Shown: piece by piece, positions 34,570 through 46,580 of the stretch
Position numbering within the stretch: the first letter of the stretch is position 1
Layout: each line of letters begins with the position of its first letter
DNA from: Dendrophyllia cribrosa
Taxonomy: Eukaryota; Cnidaria; Anthozoa; Scleractinia; Dendrophylliidae
Assembly: GCA_024195265.1 (NCBI GenBank)
Contig: JAJLRJ010000006.1
Location: forward strand, 7,708,639 to 7,772,638
DNA: 64,000 nt
Direction: 5' to 3'
Program-made: the position numbers and the translations under genes
Notes under the pieces: model-generated
Told to the model about the DNA's origin: nothing
The model's database searches: none
Seen by the model: only the letters and a program-made list of their open reading frames with translations

Positions 34570-35018
34570 CCCGGAGGTGGGGGGGGGGGGGGTACTCCCT
34601 TATATGACCTATACGGGGACGTGCCGCTGGACAGGGTATGGTTTTTGGCATTTTTGTCCTGAACAGGGTATATAATTTAACGTAAGTCTGTCCTAAACAG
34701 GGTCTGAGTGCCCTAAACAGGGTATGGTTCGCTTGTGACGACTTACCTTGTCGTGATTAGTATATTCATGCGAAGGCGAAGTCGTTTTCTTCACAAAGGA
34801 TCAGTCTACCATTTTTTTAAAGCTCAGATCAATAACCACGCTCGAGCCGTATCCTAGACAGAGTCCTAAATTAGAGGGTGTTGTCCTACACAGGGTAGGT
34901 ATTTTCGTTTACTTTTATCCTAAACAGGATCAGGGTCTCAGACCCTCAGCGGCACCCCTATACCCAAATATTGGTCGAGTACCCCCCCCCCCTCCCCCCC
35001 CCCCCCCCCCCCCGAGGG
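34570..35018. mobile_element. Poly-G/C-bounded MITE, family P2
   Basis: The left end is G-run then TACTCCCTTATATGACCTATA. The right end is TATTGGTCGAGTACC then C-run and GAGGG. Flanking repeats GCTTCTCT lie at 34562-34569 and 35019-35026. The interior repeats TAAACAGGGTATG and CTAAACAGGG words. It is the same family as 55575-55988. Confidence 0.8.
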
Positions 35019-36056
35019 GCTTCTCTTCACAATTTACGATGAGAATTCCTTTCCCCTCACTTTAAATTCCATTGACAAATACACTATTCCCTGTATTGTA
35101 TTCTTCGCGGACATCTACATCGTTCTTCAATATTGCTTTATATTGCTCTATATTGAGCTATATTGGAGTAGACTGCTTGGAGCCCCTTTAAGTGAAAGCA
35201 AAGTACAGGTGAGGGTCCCGCTCGACTACCAAGAAACGAGTCAGAAAAGGACTCGTGTAATGTAATCTTCTGATTAACAAAGTCGAACCTCTTTACAAAT
35301 GCCTGCAACTTCGGACAAAATTTTCTGGCAGTTCCAGAGAGGTGAGTTTTACCCCGACATATTGCCCGATCTTCAATTCCCCTTAAAAAAAATAAATATT
35401 CCTTACAGTACTTAACATCTCAAAGGATGTTAACAAGAAGGTGAAACTAAGATTTTGACTGCTTTGAGCCATCCGATAATTCATAAATCAGCGAGCCTGG
35501 ATGCTTTACTGGTGTTGTTGTATTCTTTTTATAAATTTTAAGCGCAGTTCCACGGTTCAGATAAATGCATAGCGCAACAAGGTAGCGGTTTGTATATGCG
35601 AGAAAAGCAAAGAGCGTGCGGAATAATAGACGATTGGTAGCTCGCTTAGACATATTTTAAACCATTTGGTCGAAATAGATTCTATAAATAAGAGAGCGAG
35701 ATGCCATGAACATCGACCAGGGCCGTAGCCATACGGAAGTTCTTACCGAGGTAATATCAGAAAAAAATAAACACTTCTTTCATTTCTTTTTATGCATAGC
35801 TTCTTACAAGAGAGATCCACCGCTTGGCTAGTTCGCCTCATGCTTGCTACGCGCTGTCGACGCAATCTGAATTCATTCCTCGACAGTGTCCGACCATAGC
35901 GGATTAAGACAGGAAACAGGAATGTTTCCCTATTTATGTGCTTACCAATTAATTCAAACTGATCATTAGTACTAATTCACTTCACTTACTTTATCTTCCG
36001 TGAAATTCTTAAATATGAACAACACCCACATGCAAAGGTCATGAAGAATCGGCAGG
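35019..36056. other. Intergenic, nothing recognised
   Basis: No supported gene. TATTGCTCTATATTGAGCTATATTG at 35140-35165 is a short local repeat. Confidence 0.4.
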
Positions 36057-36850
36057 CACATACATAAACGCCTGTCGGTCCACAGGCAGCCCAAGCTCAG
36101 CTTGTGATGGTCAGTTTGATATTACGCAACGAACGATTTACAGACTTTGTACGGGAGCTAAAATAAAACTATTAATGTAGAAATAAACTTTACTTAACTC
36201 AATATTGGGTTTTCATTGTGTCTTTTATGCAATTTGGGCGGAAACTGTGTCCATTTTAGACGGTTTTGTGGCTTACGAGTTTTTGCGATGTCGTTGGTTG
36301 TCACTGGTTGTCGTCGCAGTAGTTTCCACTGAAACGACAACCAACCCCGGGGGTGAGGGGGGGGGGGGTACTCCCCCAAAATACCTATACGGGTATGTGC
36401 CGCCCAATGGGGTCGTGATTTTGGGACTCCTGATCTAGAACGGGGTATCCATTTTAGAGACGTTTCCTAGAACGGGGTAAAATATTTCGAACGCACGAAA
36501 GCTTCAGATTATCAGCAGCCATTTTTTCTAGAACGGGGTATTAAAAATTGACCTATTTCTAGAACGGGGTATCATTTTGAGTGCAAATTCTTTCTAAAAC
36601 GAGGTCCAAATTTGGAGACCCGGACGGCGTAAGCCACAAAACCGTCTAAAAATGGACACAGTTTGCGCCCAAATTGCATAAAAGACACAATGAAAACCCA
36701 ATATTGAGTTAAGTAAAGTTTATTTCTACATTAAGAGCTTTATTTTAGCATATATAAGACTAAAGTGAATTTCCCATACTGAGTCTATAAATCGTTCGTT
36801 GCGTAATATCAAAGAACCATCACGTACTGAGCTTGGGCTGCCTGTGTTCG
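36057..36850. repeat. Inverted-repeat pair enclosing a poly-G element
   Basis: The arm at 36057-36345 (AAACGCCTGTCGGTCCACAG through TTTTGCGATGTCG) is reversed at 36625-36850. A third copy at 39300-39645 has the same orientation as the second. Within the loop, about 36352-36620 is a poly-G-bounded element of another family (GTACTCCCCCAAAATACC, then repeated CTAGAACGGGGTA). This is probably one foldback transposon later disrupted. Confidence 0.75.
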
Positions 36851-37379
36851 GTCTGGCGTATTTATTGATATCCGGGGGTGGGGGGTGCGGGAGTTGAAGT
36901 GTGGGTAGCAGGTTGAATGGCAACATCCCTGAAGTGAATCGCAAATGATCTTAGATGATAGTTAATTTGCGTAACAATGAAGAGTGGTGGTAACTTAAAA
37001 GTTTAGTGCGAGCTTGTTTTTGGTATTTTTGTGGTATTTATTTTACCCGAAACCGCATAGTCGGAACCACTTTGTACATATAAAATGTCTCTATTGTGTT
37101 GTATGATAGTGTTATTAAAATTCTTAACTGACTAAAATTCCTAAAGCGTCATTGGATCCCCCCAGTTAAAACGTCGCAAAAAAAAACATCATTTTTGTAT
37201 CGCGTTGTGTCTTGTCATAGTGTAGTGCTCATTTCCGAGACTCAACCTTCGAGGGACAAATACTTCAACCAAAATCAAGTTTAGAGTTTAATCTAACATT
37301 TCCGAAAAGCAAAATTTAAAAAAAAAAATTACATTTGTTTAAGAAAGTGCATTTTAGAATAGAAGTTAGTAATTAGTGG

Positions 37380-37935
37380 TTAGGTGGAAAACGAGGAGTG
37401 CGGAATGTGGTAGAAAATAAGCAGTGCAGAAAATGCGGAGGGTGGAAAAGGAGGGGTGTAGACTAATGACGAGTGTGGAAAATGACGAGTGTGGAAAATG
37501 ACGAATGTGGAAAACGAGGAGTGTGGGAAATGAGGAGTGTGGAAAATGAGGAGTGTGGAAAATGAAGAGTGTGGAAAATGAGGAGTGTATAAAATGAGGA
37601 GTGTAGAAAATGAGGAGTGTCAGAAAATGAGGAGTGTAGAAAATGAGAAGTGTAGAAAATGAGGAGTGTGGAAAATGAGGAGTGTGGAAAATGAGGAGTG
37701 TGGAAAATGAGGAGTGTGGAAAATGAGGAGTGTGGACAATGAGGAGTGTGGACAATGAGGAGTGTCAGAAAATGAGAAGTGTAGAAAATGAGAAGTGTAG
37801 AAAATGAGGAGTGTGGAAAATGAGGAGTGTGGAAAATGAGGAGTGTGGAAAACGAGGAGTGTAGAAAATGAGGAGTGCAGAAAATGCGGAGAGTGGAAAT
37901 TGAGGAGTGTAGAAAATGAGGAGTGTGGTAAACGC
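37380..37935. repeat. 16-bp minisatellite, roughly 35 copies
   Basis: The unit GTGGAAAATGAGGAGT is repeated across about 550 bp with scattered variants (GTAGAAAATGAGGAGT, TCAGAAAATGAGAAGT). The long minus-strand frames here, with HSSFSTLLIFHTPHFP-type repeats, are by-products of the repeat. A few reversed units lie at 39045-39090. Confidence 0.95.
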
Positions 37936-39098
37936 AAAAATAAAAAGCTTGTATGTGTGTAAAACGCTTGTAATAAGAAGCGATTTATTCTTTGAAAGTT
38001 GATTTAACGCAATTTAATTTAATAAACTATAGAGCGTTTTCACTTGACGTCATAGCCGCCATATTGGTGTTCCCGTACAAAAGAATTTTAATTAACTTCT
38101 TTTGTAAGGAACACCAACATGGTTGCCATGGCCTTTGTCATTTGAGTCCCACGGGACTGAAGGTCACGTGAGTGAAAACTCTCTTTATTAACGATATTGT
38201 GTACTTCCGGTTAATAGCTTTGCCATTTACACTTCCTGTTTAGTGACTTCCGGCTACTCTAACAGCGTTACTGAAGTGTCACGACAGCGTCTCCTACAAC
38301 CCTAGTTACATTACTTATGTTCACGTTAGGAAAATATAAGAGTTAGACGAATCACTGGCTTCATTGTGGTACAGTCTTCATTTACAAAACATTCAATAGT
38401 AAACAACGTGGTTTTACAGGAACAATGACTGAATGAAAGGAGTAACTCTTCTCCATATCGGACATCTTCTTATCATGTTTAAAATATATCGTAAAACTTT
38501 CTTACGCATGCGCATGAGTATAGGCTGCTTGGAGCCTCTTGTTCCTATAAAAAAGCATCACAGTCTTTTCATTGCTAGATAATACATTACTTTAACGAAT
38601 GAGTAAATAAAAGAATTCAACACGCGCAGCATTGTTATAACAATCAGTACTTGTTCTTTTTTAAAAAGCAATGCATCATTGCATTTTCATTGCTAAATCG
38701 TACATTTACGAAAGAACAGTAACGAATAGGTAAATAACATAAATCAACGCGCGCATCATTATTATGAATTAACGGTCGATGTAATCGATGCCAAAAAGCA
38801 GCATACTTCAACTGGATCTAAATCTCCATCTAAATTTCCATCTAAATTTCCATCTAAAGTGTCTATGAAAACATGGACTGATTGTTTATTGACTGTTAGA
38901 GATCAATGGAAGGAAGGGGTTATAAAGGGTGTTATGTCAAATTAAATTAAATTGCGTTAAATAAACTTTCAAAGAATATATCGCTTATCGTTTTACACAC
39001 ATACAAGCTTTTTATTATTATTTTTTTACATTTTGTTTTTCATTTTCTACACTCCCCATTTTCCACACTCCGCATTTTCTACACTCCTCAAAAAAATC
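37936..39098. repeat. Inverted repeat flanking a 0.9-kb core, with an inserted MITE
   Basis: The stretch 37950-38030 (AAGCTTGTATGTGTGTAAAACG..., TTGAAAGTTGATTTAACGCAATT) is reversed at 38938-39015. Minisatellite units continue the symmetry on both outer sides. At 38029-38185 lies a copy of the GAGCGTTTTCA-ended MITE seen at 13645-13788. No gene is supported between them. Confidence 0.7.
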
Positions 39099-39218
39099 AT
39101 TTGCACCTTCACGTCACATCAAATCTGGAATCTCCCTGGATTTTAGGCCAAGTAAATTGTTGTTTTGATAACAAACATACGTCTTTATCCACCACAGAGA
39201 CCGTTGTTTCTAACCCCA

Positions 39219-39660
39219 CCCCCCCCACCCCCCCCCCCCCCCCCCCCCCCCGCGAAAACTTCAGCGAAAACTGACGTTGATAGAAGTTGGTTGTAACAAC
39301 TCGTGGCTTACGAGTTTTTGCGATGTCGTTCGTTGTCGTTTCAGTGGAAACGACAACCACTGCAACCACAACCAGTGACAACCAACGACATCGCAAAAAC
39401 TCGTTAGCCGCAAAACCCTCTAAAATGGACACAGTTTGCGCCCAAATGAAAGACACAATGAAAACCCAATATTGAGTTATGTAAAGTTTATTTCTACATT
39501 AATAGCTTTATTTAAGGATATATAAGATCAAAAGTGAATTTCCCATACAAAGTCTATAAATCGTTCGTTGCGTAATATCAAAGAATCATCACAAACTGAG
39601 CTTGGGCTGCCTGTGGACCGACAGGCGTTTGTGTATGTACCTGTGGTCAATCGAGCGGGC
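39219..39660. repeat. Poly-C tract and third copy of the 36-kb inverted repeat
   Basis: A C-run occupies about 39219-39251. From 39300 on, ACTCGTGGCTTACGAGTTTTT is followed by a local hairpin of GTTGTCGTTTC/GAAACGACAAC words. The long block then matches 36625-36850 and the reverse complement of 36057-36345. Confidence 0.75.
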
Positions 39661-39840
39661 GAGCTCATCAAGAAAACAAGCTCGGCGAGACTGGAGCGAG
39701 CAGACGAGCCGAGGGGAAACTGGTTCGAATTACTTTCGCTCGCTTGCGCTCGGATCGTGGATCGCTGATCGCGTATTTACTCTCCCGCTCGACTATACAG
39801 AGAGGACTGCTAGCAGTCTAAAGTGACGAAAGCAAAGACA

Positions 39841-39882
39841 TGCATACATACATACATACATACATACATACATACATACATA
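39841..39882. repeat. (CATA)n microsatellite
   Basis: Uninterrupted CATA repeat of about ten units. Confidence 0.95.
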
Positions 39883-40276
39883 CTTTATTGCAACTCCCTG
39901 CAAGGGTTTTTCAGTTAAAGACATATTAACTGGTAAAAAAACAACGGCTTAAAGAGTTTAAATTCCACAAGAATGAGAATTTTGATTTTTTTTTACCGCC
40001 TTCCACGAAATCAAAATTGATGAACCGTACGTAGTCCACTTCCATCCTTGCAATCCTGCAAACTACGTTTTCTATATAATCCTTTTATCCAATAAAGTTG
40101 TATATTATTTTGGTGGCATTTGGCGCCTAACATGTACATCAAGTCGGGATCAGGCAAGGCTGACTGTACAAAAAAGTGAGTGTGTCACTAATGTTCTTAC
40201 CACATTTTGATGTCTTCTGTGATCTAGAACTGAACAGACACACGTCCAAATGGAATCTATTTGTTTTATAAAATAA

Positions 40277-40525
40277 TCAGAAAAGTAAAAAGTGTAAAAT
40301 TACGAACTTGCCTCGTAGCGCTCGACTGTTCGAAGATTTGTTCCAGTTTAGGTATTTTTCAAATTTCGTTTTGGTTTCTTCTTTTTCTTGCTCGTAAACA
40401 GCTACTGCTAAACATTTGCGAGGCAGTTTCACTTGCTCAATCCAGAATAATCTCGCAAACATTTTCAAAACTGTGCGCCATGTTGGACAAAACATATGAT
40501 CTGATAGATCATAGGCAACGACCAA
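40277..40525 (-). CDS. Weak candidate exon, unassigned
   Basis: A minus-strand frame of 82 codons from ATG at 40525 includes CPTWRTVLKMFARLFWIEQV and a charged EQEKEETKTKFEKYL segment. An internal ATG in good context (AACATGGCGCAC) reads another frame for only 14 codons. A GC-type donor, CGAG|GCAAGT, sits near 40292. No family was recognised. Overlapping frames exist on the opposite strand, so coding status is doubtful. Confidence 0.2.
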   Translation of the reverse strand: MVVAYDLSDHMFCPTWRTVLKMFARLFWIEQVKLPRKCLAVAVYEQEKEETKTKFEKYLNWNKSSNSRALRGKFVILHFLLF

Positions 40526-42355
40526 TCACAGAGCGCGTAGTATTCAGTTCATTGTGTAAATTCTGTATATTGTGCATTTTTAGCTTTTGTCGATTTATTT
40601 TTCTTCGGAGACAATAAAGCAAGCTTAAAGCTCCATGGCCATAACCATGAAAACACGATACATCAGCCGGTATGAACCCAACTATTGATTTATATGAGCT
40701 CCTGTTAAATATACTCAAAGCAGCGCGAAAGAGGTCTTTGCGATTTGCGAATAAAAATATTTATTTCTTATATTGCGCTTTTTTATCTTTTAAGAATTAA
40801 AATCTATTATACAATTGAAAATTGTGCTTAAAAGAATCTTATCAATAGCCTTGTAAAATGAAAGAATGATAGATATCACCTGTATTCGCATTTTCGGTTC
40901 AGACCGGATCAGTCACATTACTAGCCTGGGGCAAAAAAAGAGCTACTGAGCTAAGGCTTTTGAAAGATAACGTATGGCTAGTCGTAACTGTAATTAAAGG
41001 ACGCTATTGGCAAGTTTACGATGGTCGGTTCATTATCCACACCAACGTACTGCATCCATGCACTGCGATGATCTCCTCCTCACGGAAATGAAATGGTCCG
41101 TCACTTAAAATGTATGTCATATTAACAAGAAAATGCCATGAGACGGTCTCGGCTGAGCTGAATGATAAATCAGGTGCGTTTAATATGCAATTGCACGTTG
41201 TCGCGATCGGTTTACGTGAAAAACGGAAATAATATGACGAGAATAGATCATTTAAAAACATTTTATATCTTTCGATTTGATTGATTGTAAAAACGACTAC
41301 AAACAGGACGAAACAAATCGAGATTAACATCACTTCATTCGGGGTCATTCATCTGAAGAGGGCTGGTTGATATCTGACATAATAACTCAAAATTTATATC
41401 TAGCTCATTTAGCTAGTTTGTGGGTGGCAAATATTGTTTAATTGTTTCGTTTACTTATTAAAATACAGTTATTGTTTTGCGTGTTTGTTATTTGTCTACT
41501 ACATTTTAGTACTACTTTATTTTACTTACCTGGAACAGTTCTTCCCGTGCTATACCTTTGCTATCTTTATCTTCTTTAAGACTGACAGAAACCTTGAAAT
41601 CATAAATAAACTTTACAGTACTATATAACCTTTTGGGCTGTACTGACGTATGTTCTGTAACATGAAATGAATGGCAGCATTATTCACAGAGGCCGCCGTC
41701 GGATATAACCAATGTTATAAAGCTAAGTGGTTGTTATGAAATTAATTCCGGAACCAGGATTAGATCACGGAGAGTTCTTAAACCTGTCACTTCAAGTGTG
41801 CCAAAAAGATGATCAGTGGGAGTGTTATTGTTTTTTTTTTTAGTGGTCTCAGTTGTAAACAGAGAAGACGGAAACGGGGGATATTAAAAGACTTGTTTTA
41901 GCATCCTACGCAAAGGGAAGACGTGCGTGATGTGCACTGCTAGTAGGGTATTAGGATAGTTTAAATTCTCGATTATAACCGCTGAGTTTTGTGTTTCATT
42001 ATTGCGGTTCGAGTTATTAAAACTCTGCTCTTGATCGATCTGTTTTGAGATAAGCCAGTTCCCATGCAGAATCTTGTATATTGCTTTACTACTGTATAAA
42101 AGGTCGGAATCTTCAAGTGAAAAATGTTTGTTGTATTAGAAAATAAAGACAAGAACTGAACAGGAAATACATATCACAACAAAAAAAATTACAAGGATAG
42201 GTAACGGTCAGTTCTCCGAGAAAGTTGCATTTTAAGCAAGCTTTTGTGAAACCTTCTTATGTTATGATACTTGACTGTGCATGAGAAGCATGTTTGGACA
42301 TTGTTTAATTCTAGTCCTAAAATAACTAAGAATTATCTCTCACTCAGTAGTATAA
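40526..42355. other. Intergenic, nothing recognised
   Basis: AT-rich, no supported gene. The segment 42165-42230 resembles 4190-4275 and is a dispersed repeat fragment. Confidence 0.4.
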
Positions 42356-42430
42356 GAGCCTGAAGACGGGCGCTGTATTACGCATATACGAAACATACAA
42401 ATACAAAAAAAAAAGGAAATGCGTATCATG
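42356..42430 (+). repeat. Penelope/DIRS-type repeat fragment with hammerhead-like order
   Basis: GCCTGAAGACGGGCG is followed after about 20 nt by ACGAAACATAC and AGGAAATGCGTATCAT. The CUGAAGA and GAAAC boxes are in the hammerhead order, but stem II does not pair well and stem III is not palindromic. A relative lies at 44060-44095. It is probably a decayed copy. Confidence 0.3.
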
Positions 42431-42866
42431 AGAAACGGTAGGTTTCTGTCGGACACCAACGCATCTTTTTTATGAAATTTTTTCGAATACTTTTACCCTA
42501 ACTTGGTGTCCAAGCGACATCTTTAGTGCCAGCTTTTCATCCGAAACCCACGCACGAACAAATACCTTTTACTAAAGTCATGCGAAAGTATAGAAACAAC
42601 CGTGAAACAAGTGCTTCATAATTTGATTAATGATCCGCCCTTTTATAAAATAAGTTGGTGTTTATCTTTTAACATTCTTAAGTTTTATTACATATACATC
42701 AGTAATCTTATGTATAAGAATACTGATAGCAGATATGTTTTGCCTGTCTTTAGAATTATTGTAGTCGGTGGCGACCTTTCAATTCAATGCCGGAAGTCTA
42801 ACGTAGCCCGCGGTTTCAGATGATTAATGGAACTCCATATCTGTTTATAACTGAGTGGGTCATTTT

Positions 42867-43564
42867 CCCGGGGGGGGGGGGGGGGGGGGGGGGGGAGGTA
42901 CTTCCTATAATGGGCTATACGGGGATGCTCCGCCCGAAAAGGGTACCTTTTTGAGGCTGGAGGTATATGAAAGGGTCGGGATTTCACGAGTTGAAGTATA
43001 TTAAAGGGTAGGTATTTCACGAAGAATAGGAAAGGGTAGCGAAAACACGAGTTGAAGCATAAAAAAGGTAGGGAAAACTGCCATTTAAGTATTATAAAAA
43101 GCGCCTTTCAAAATATATCAAACAGACGCACGTAAAGGCTATATGAAAGGGGTAGCATTTCCAATGAAAGGTATATGAAAGGGGTACCATTTTCAATGAA
43201 AGGTATATGAAAGGGTACCTTTTCTGTCAAAAACGGTATACAGCTGTTTCAATTAACGTTGTCGGGTGAAAGCTCAAAGCTCAAATCCTATAAGTCAAGA
43301 CCGAACGAATAAACCGAGAACCTGTTCCAGGCATGTAGATAGTTGGGAGCGGCGAAATGAAAAGAAACGGCGCGAATGAGCGATGCAACGAGCGGGAAAA
43401 ACGTTTCTTTTGCGCCGCTCCCAACTATCTTGGCTTGTAGTTTTGAGCTTTCATCCGACAACGTTAATTGAAATAGCTGTATGAAAGGGTAAGGGTTTAG
43501 ACCTCGGGGCGGAGCATCCCCCTACAAAACTTTGTTGAGTACCCCCCCCCCCCCCCCCTCCGGG
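42867..43564. mobile_element. Poly-G/C-bounded MITE, family P1, with nested insertion
   Basis: The element is reverse in orientation relative to 2315-2739, with direct repeats GGGTCATTTT at 42857-42866 and 43565-43574. Words such as GGTATATGAAAGGGTACC repeat inside. At about 43241-43482 it is interrupted by a foldback element. The two outer parts together match the undisturbed family length. Confidence 0.8.
43241..43482. mobile_element. Foldback element nested in the P1 MITE
   Basis: ACAGCTGTTTCAATTAACGT at the left is mirrored by ACGTTAATTGAAATAGCTGT at the right. Inner pairs include GATAGTTGGGAGCGGCG with CGCCGCTCCCAACTATC. It lies between TAT and TAT of the host repeat. It is noncoding. 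Confidence 0.75.
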
Positions 43565-43574
43565 GGGTCATTTT

Positions 43575-45445
43575 AAGTAGATAAATATTTTTCTAGTTTG
43601 TACTACATGCCTTCTGAACAACGTTTACAGAAAATAACGTTTAAAATTAGGATTGGCCAGATAATATTGATTAAGACGGCGGTTAGAAAATAAGCGGAAT
43701 TCGCTGGCGCCTAAAAAAGAAATAGAAACAATTCAAACTTCATTTTTTTTTTAGAAAGTGCAGAGAATCGGTAAAAAAGGGATCCGTTTAACAACAAAAT
43801 AGGGGTTACCAATGGTGCATCCAAGATAGTTTAATCCGTTTACTAGCCCTTCATGTGTTTAGATTTCTTCCATGATGAGATTTCTTCCCTGGCCCTTGAA
43901 ACCATGACTTGCGTCACAAACAACGTAAACCGGCATTGTGTTTGACGTCTTCTGGTCATCTGGCCACAAATTACGCATGAGTTGAAACTTCAAGTTCAAG
44001 TTGAAAGTTCAAGATCAAGTATTTTTATTTTTGCATAGACCAGCCGTTGTAAAGTGTATTACGAGACACACAAATACAAACAACAGGAAATGCGTTGTGT
44101 TTAAGGATAATTACGTTTTTAGCGTCTTTTTCAGCTACAAATATCTTAAAAATATTTTTTGGAGATATTTAGTAAAATTCTACATGGAAAAAAAATATAA
44201 TTTTGAAGATATTTAGAGTTTTCTTATAGGTTTTGTGCATCATAATTTTATAAACATTAGAGAAGCTGTTTTCCTCCATTTAGTACCAACAGTAATTCAA
44301 TTCAGCGATTTCCTCTCGGAGTAATGTATCGTATACGTCACATGGTTGCCAAATTGGAACCTGACGTGAATGCGTGGGTTGTATGTTATGAAAACAACAT
44401 ATGCCGGACCTTTTATTCTTATTCAGTCAAAACAAGGCTATTAAATGTTTTAATAAGAAATATAACATGTTTTCGAAATATTTAGAACTTTTTGGAGGGA
44501 ATTTCCGGACAGATTAATTTAGACGATTTTAAGACTATTTCTGGCTGATCCTATTTTCAAATCTCGCGACTAAGCTTTTCACTTGGTAAGTAAAAACTAG
44601 TCTGGGAGAGTGCAATATGCAAGTGACTCGGCGGCTCGGACGAGTGTTTTGAGAATTTTCTTTTCAACCCAGCGATTTATCATACCCAAATGAGCGAGAG
44701 TTACAAAATTTTGTTGAACTCTGCCTAATGAAATGTACTGCATACGCCGGTATAGGCTCAAATAATTAGTACTAGTTTAGTAAAACTATTATCAATAAAT
44801 CATCACCATTAGAAGCTGATAATAGGCATGTATAAGAACTTGAACTTAAGATTTCGATAATATTCCGCTGTTTCCCGATTCACGCACAAAAAATATCCTG
44901 TTTTTTTTTCTTTATGAAACGGGGCGTCGCTATGTCCTGCTTAATAAATGGCGCTATTGTCAGTAAGGTGATAGTTCAATGAGCGCGAGCTTCCCCGCCT
45001 CCTCCCTCGTTCTTCCTTTGCTCGTTTCAACATTTTTCGCTCGCCCCCACTACCTTACAGACTGGAGTGCTGGGTGATAACCGGCTGCATGCAGACATCT
45101 GCTGTAGGCTCCCCACCCTGCTCACTATTCTTATCATGTCTTTTCAAATCCCGCACAGCCATAATTAGTGAGCGGGTAGTATCACATAACTGAATCTTGC
45201 TATACAAATATGTGTAATTTACAAATCATTCACAGTTAAGATAAGACACATAGCTAATTTTATGAAAACGTGATTGATGAAAATTACAGCATTTTCACTA
45301 CAACGACGCTCAGACAAGGGTTTTATGACTCCGATGGGGCCTAAAATCACATAAAAAAGAACGAAAACAAGACTAGCAATTATTGCAGAAAATGAAATTA
45401 CATTGCAAAACATGAAATGTGAGAAGTGGGTAACTGGAAGTTGAT
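43575..45445. other. Intergenic, nothing recognised
   Basis: No supported gene. The part near 44030-44095 resembles 42356-42430 (repeat fragment). Confidence 0.4.
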
Positions 45446-45536
45446 CCGAGGCTGAGGGGAATAATACAATTTAAAAGAAATGGATTATTGATCCCTGAAA
45501 ATGTGATTTCTTTTGTTTTATTCCCCTAAGCCTCGG
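45446..45536. repeat. Foldback MITE (CCGAGGCT ends)
   Basis: CCGAGGCTGAGGGGAATAAT is inverted at the right as TTTTATTCCCCTAAGCCTCGG around a 45-bp centre. It is noncoding. Confidence 0.75.
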
Positions 45537-45589
45537 AGTCCAATTGGAATTGAAATCCCGGAAGGGGGGGAGGGGTACTCAACAATTTC

Positions 45590-46207
45590 TTTTCACGTCA
45601 CCAAATTTCCACCAATAGCGTAGCTCCACCGCTTACTATATAAAACCACACACTACCCACAATTCCTTGATTCGCTCCGACGAAGGGCTAGCGCTCGAAA
45701 CGTCAGCTATTTGAATCTTTTTACGGTGGTCAATTTACCTTATCGACTCAGTCGATAAAACTAAATTCTCGTGTTTCATCCCCCCACCGACGCAGCACCA
45801 CAGTTTCTCTAGAAACTAACCCCATTCATTTGTTGTTTATTCGCTGCGACCATTAACTTTTTACATCAATATTTCTTACTCAACAGCTTTCTCACCGAAG
45901 ACAACGATGCCTAACCTCAAGACACTCACCAAGGAGCTACGCCAGGAAATCGTAAGTTATCTTGTTTTTCACGTCACCAAATTTCCACCAATAGCGTAGC
46001 TCCACCGCTTACTATATAAAACCACACACTACCCACAATTCCTTGATTCGCTCCGACGAAGGGCTAGCGCTCGAAACGTCAGCTATTTGAATCTTTTTAC
46101 GGTGGTCAATTTACCTTATCGACTCAGTCGATAAAACTAAATTCTCGTGTTTCATCCCCCCACCGACGCAGCACCACAGTTTCTCTAGAAACTAACCCCA
46201 TTCATTT
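45590..46207 (+). repeat. Duplicated Penelope-type repeat, 375-bp period
   Basis: A segment of about 240 bp (TTTTCACGTCACCAAATTTCC to AACCCCATTCATTT) occurs at 45590-45829 and 45965-46207 with essentially no differences. Each copy carries CCGACGAAGGGC-TAGC-GCTCGAAACGTCAGC, a hammerhead layout. The spacer at 45907-45949 contains ATGCCTAACCTCAAGACACT, an open frame of about 15 codons running into GTAAGT, which may be a leftover coding start. The direct-repeat pair recalls pLTRs or a retrozyme dimer. Confidence 0.7.
45677..45710 (+). ncRNA. Hammerhead-like motif, core position 4 altered
   Basis: CCGACGA, GGGC-TAGC-GCTC, GAAA, CGTC, AGC. Stem II is four pairs including one G.U, stem III is the palindrome ACGT, and stem I is GCT/AGC. 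The invariant U of CUGANGA is C here, so self-cleavage is probably lost. An identical motif lies at 46052-46085. Confidence 0.4.
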
Positions 46208-46372
46208 GGTACTCAACAAAGTTTTGTGCGGGGATGCTCCACCCCGAGGTCCAAACCCTTACCCTTTCATATACCGTTTTTGACAGAAAAGGTACCCCTT
46301 TCATATACCTTTCATTGAAAATGGTACCCCTTTCATATATCTTTCATTGAAAATGTTACCCCTTTCATATAC
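46207..46372. mobile_element. Fragment of a P1 poly-G MITE
   Basis: TACTCAACAAAGTTTTGTGCG through repeated GGTACCCCTTTCATATACC matches the left half of 2315-2739. The poly-G end and the right half are absent. Confidence 0.7.
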
Positions 46373-46580
46373 AGTCAAACCTGTATATAACGGCCCTGTA
46401 TATAGCGGTCACCCTGTATATAACGGTCACCGAACAACTTCCCAAAAATCATGCCTTATATTTACTGCAAAGTTTACCTGTATATAGCGGTCACCTGTAT
46501 ATAACGGACGCGGTCACCCCTTAGACTTCCCGAATCCACAATTTCATTATTTTTTACCTGTATATAACGGTCACCAAATT
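46372..46580. mobile_element. Tigger-like fragment (CAGTCAAACCTGTATATAACGG)
   Basis: ACAGTCAAACCTGTATATAA starts a series of CTGTATATAACGGTCACC words. It is the left end of a Tigger/pogo-type MITE; the right end is missing. Confidence 0.6.

Noticed and set aside
37366..37937. Long minus-strand frames rich in HSSFSTLLIFHTPHFP
   Set aside because: They are read-through of a 16-bp minisatellite, open in more than one frame.
40261..40617. 118-codon plus-strand frame
   Set aside because: Hydrophobic, Cys/Leu-rich, no domain, and overlapped by an equally long antisense frame.
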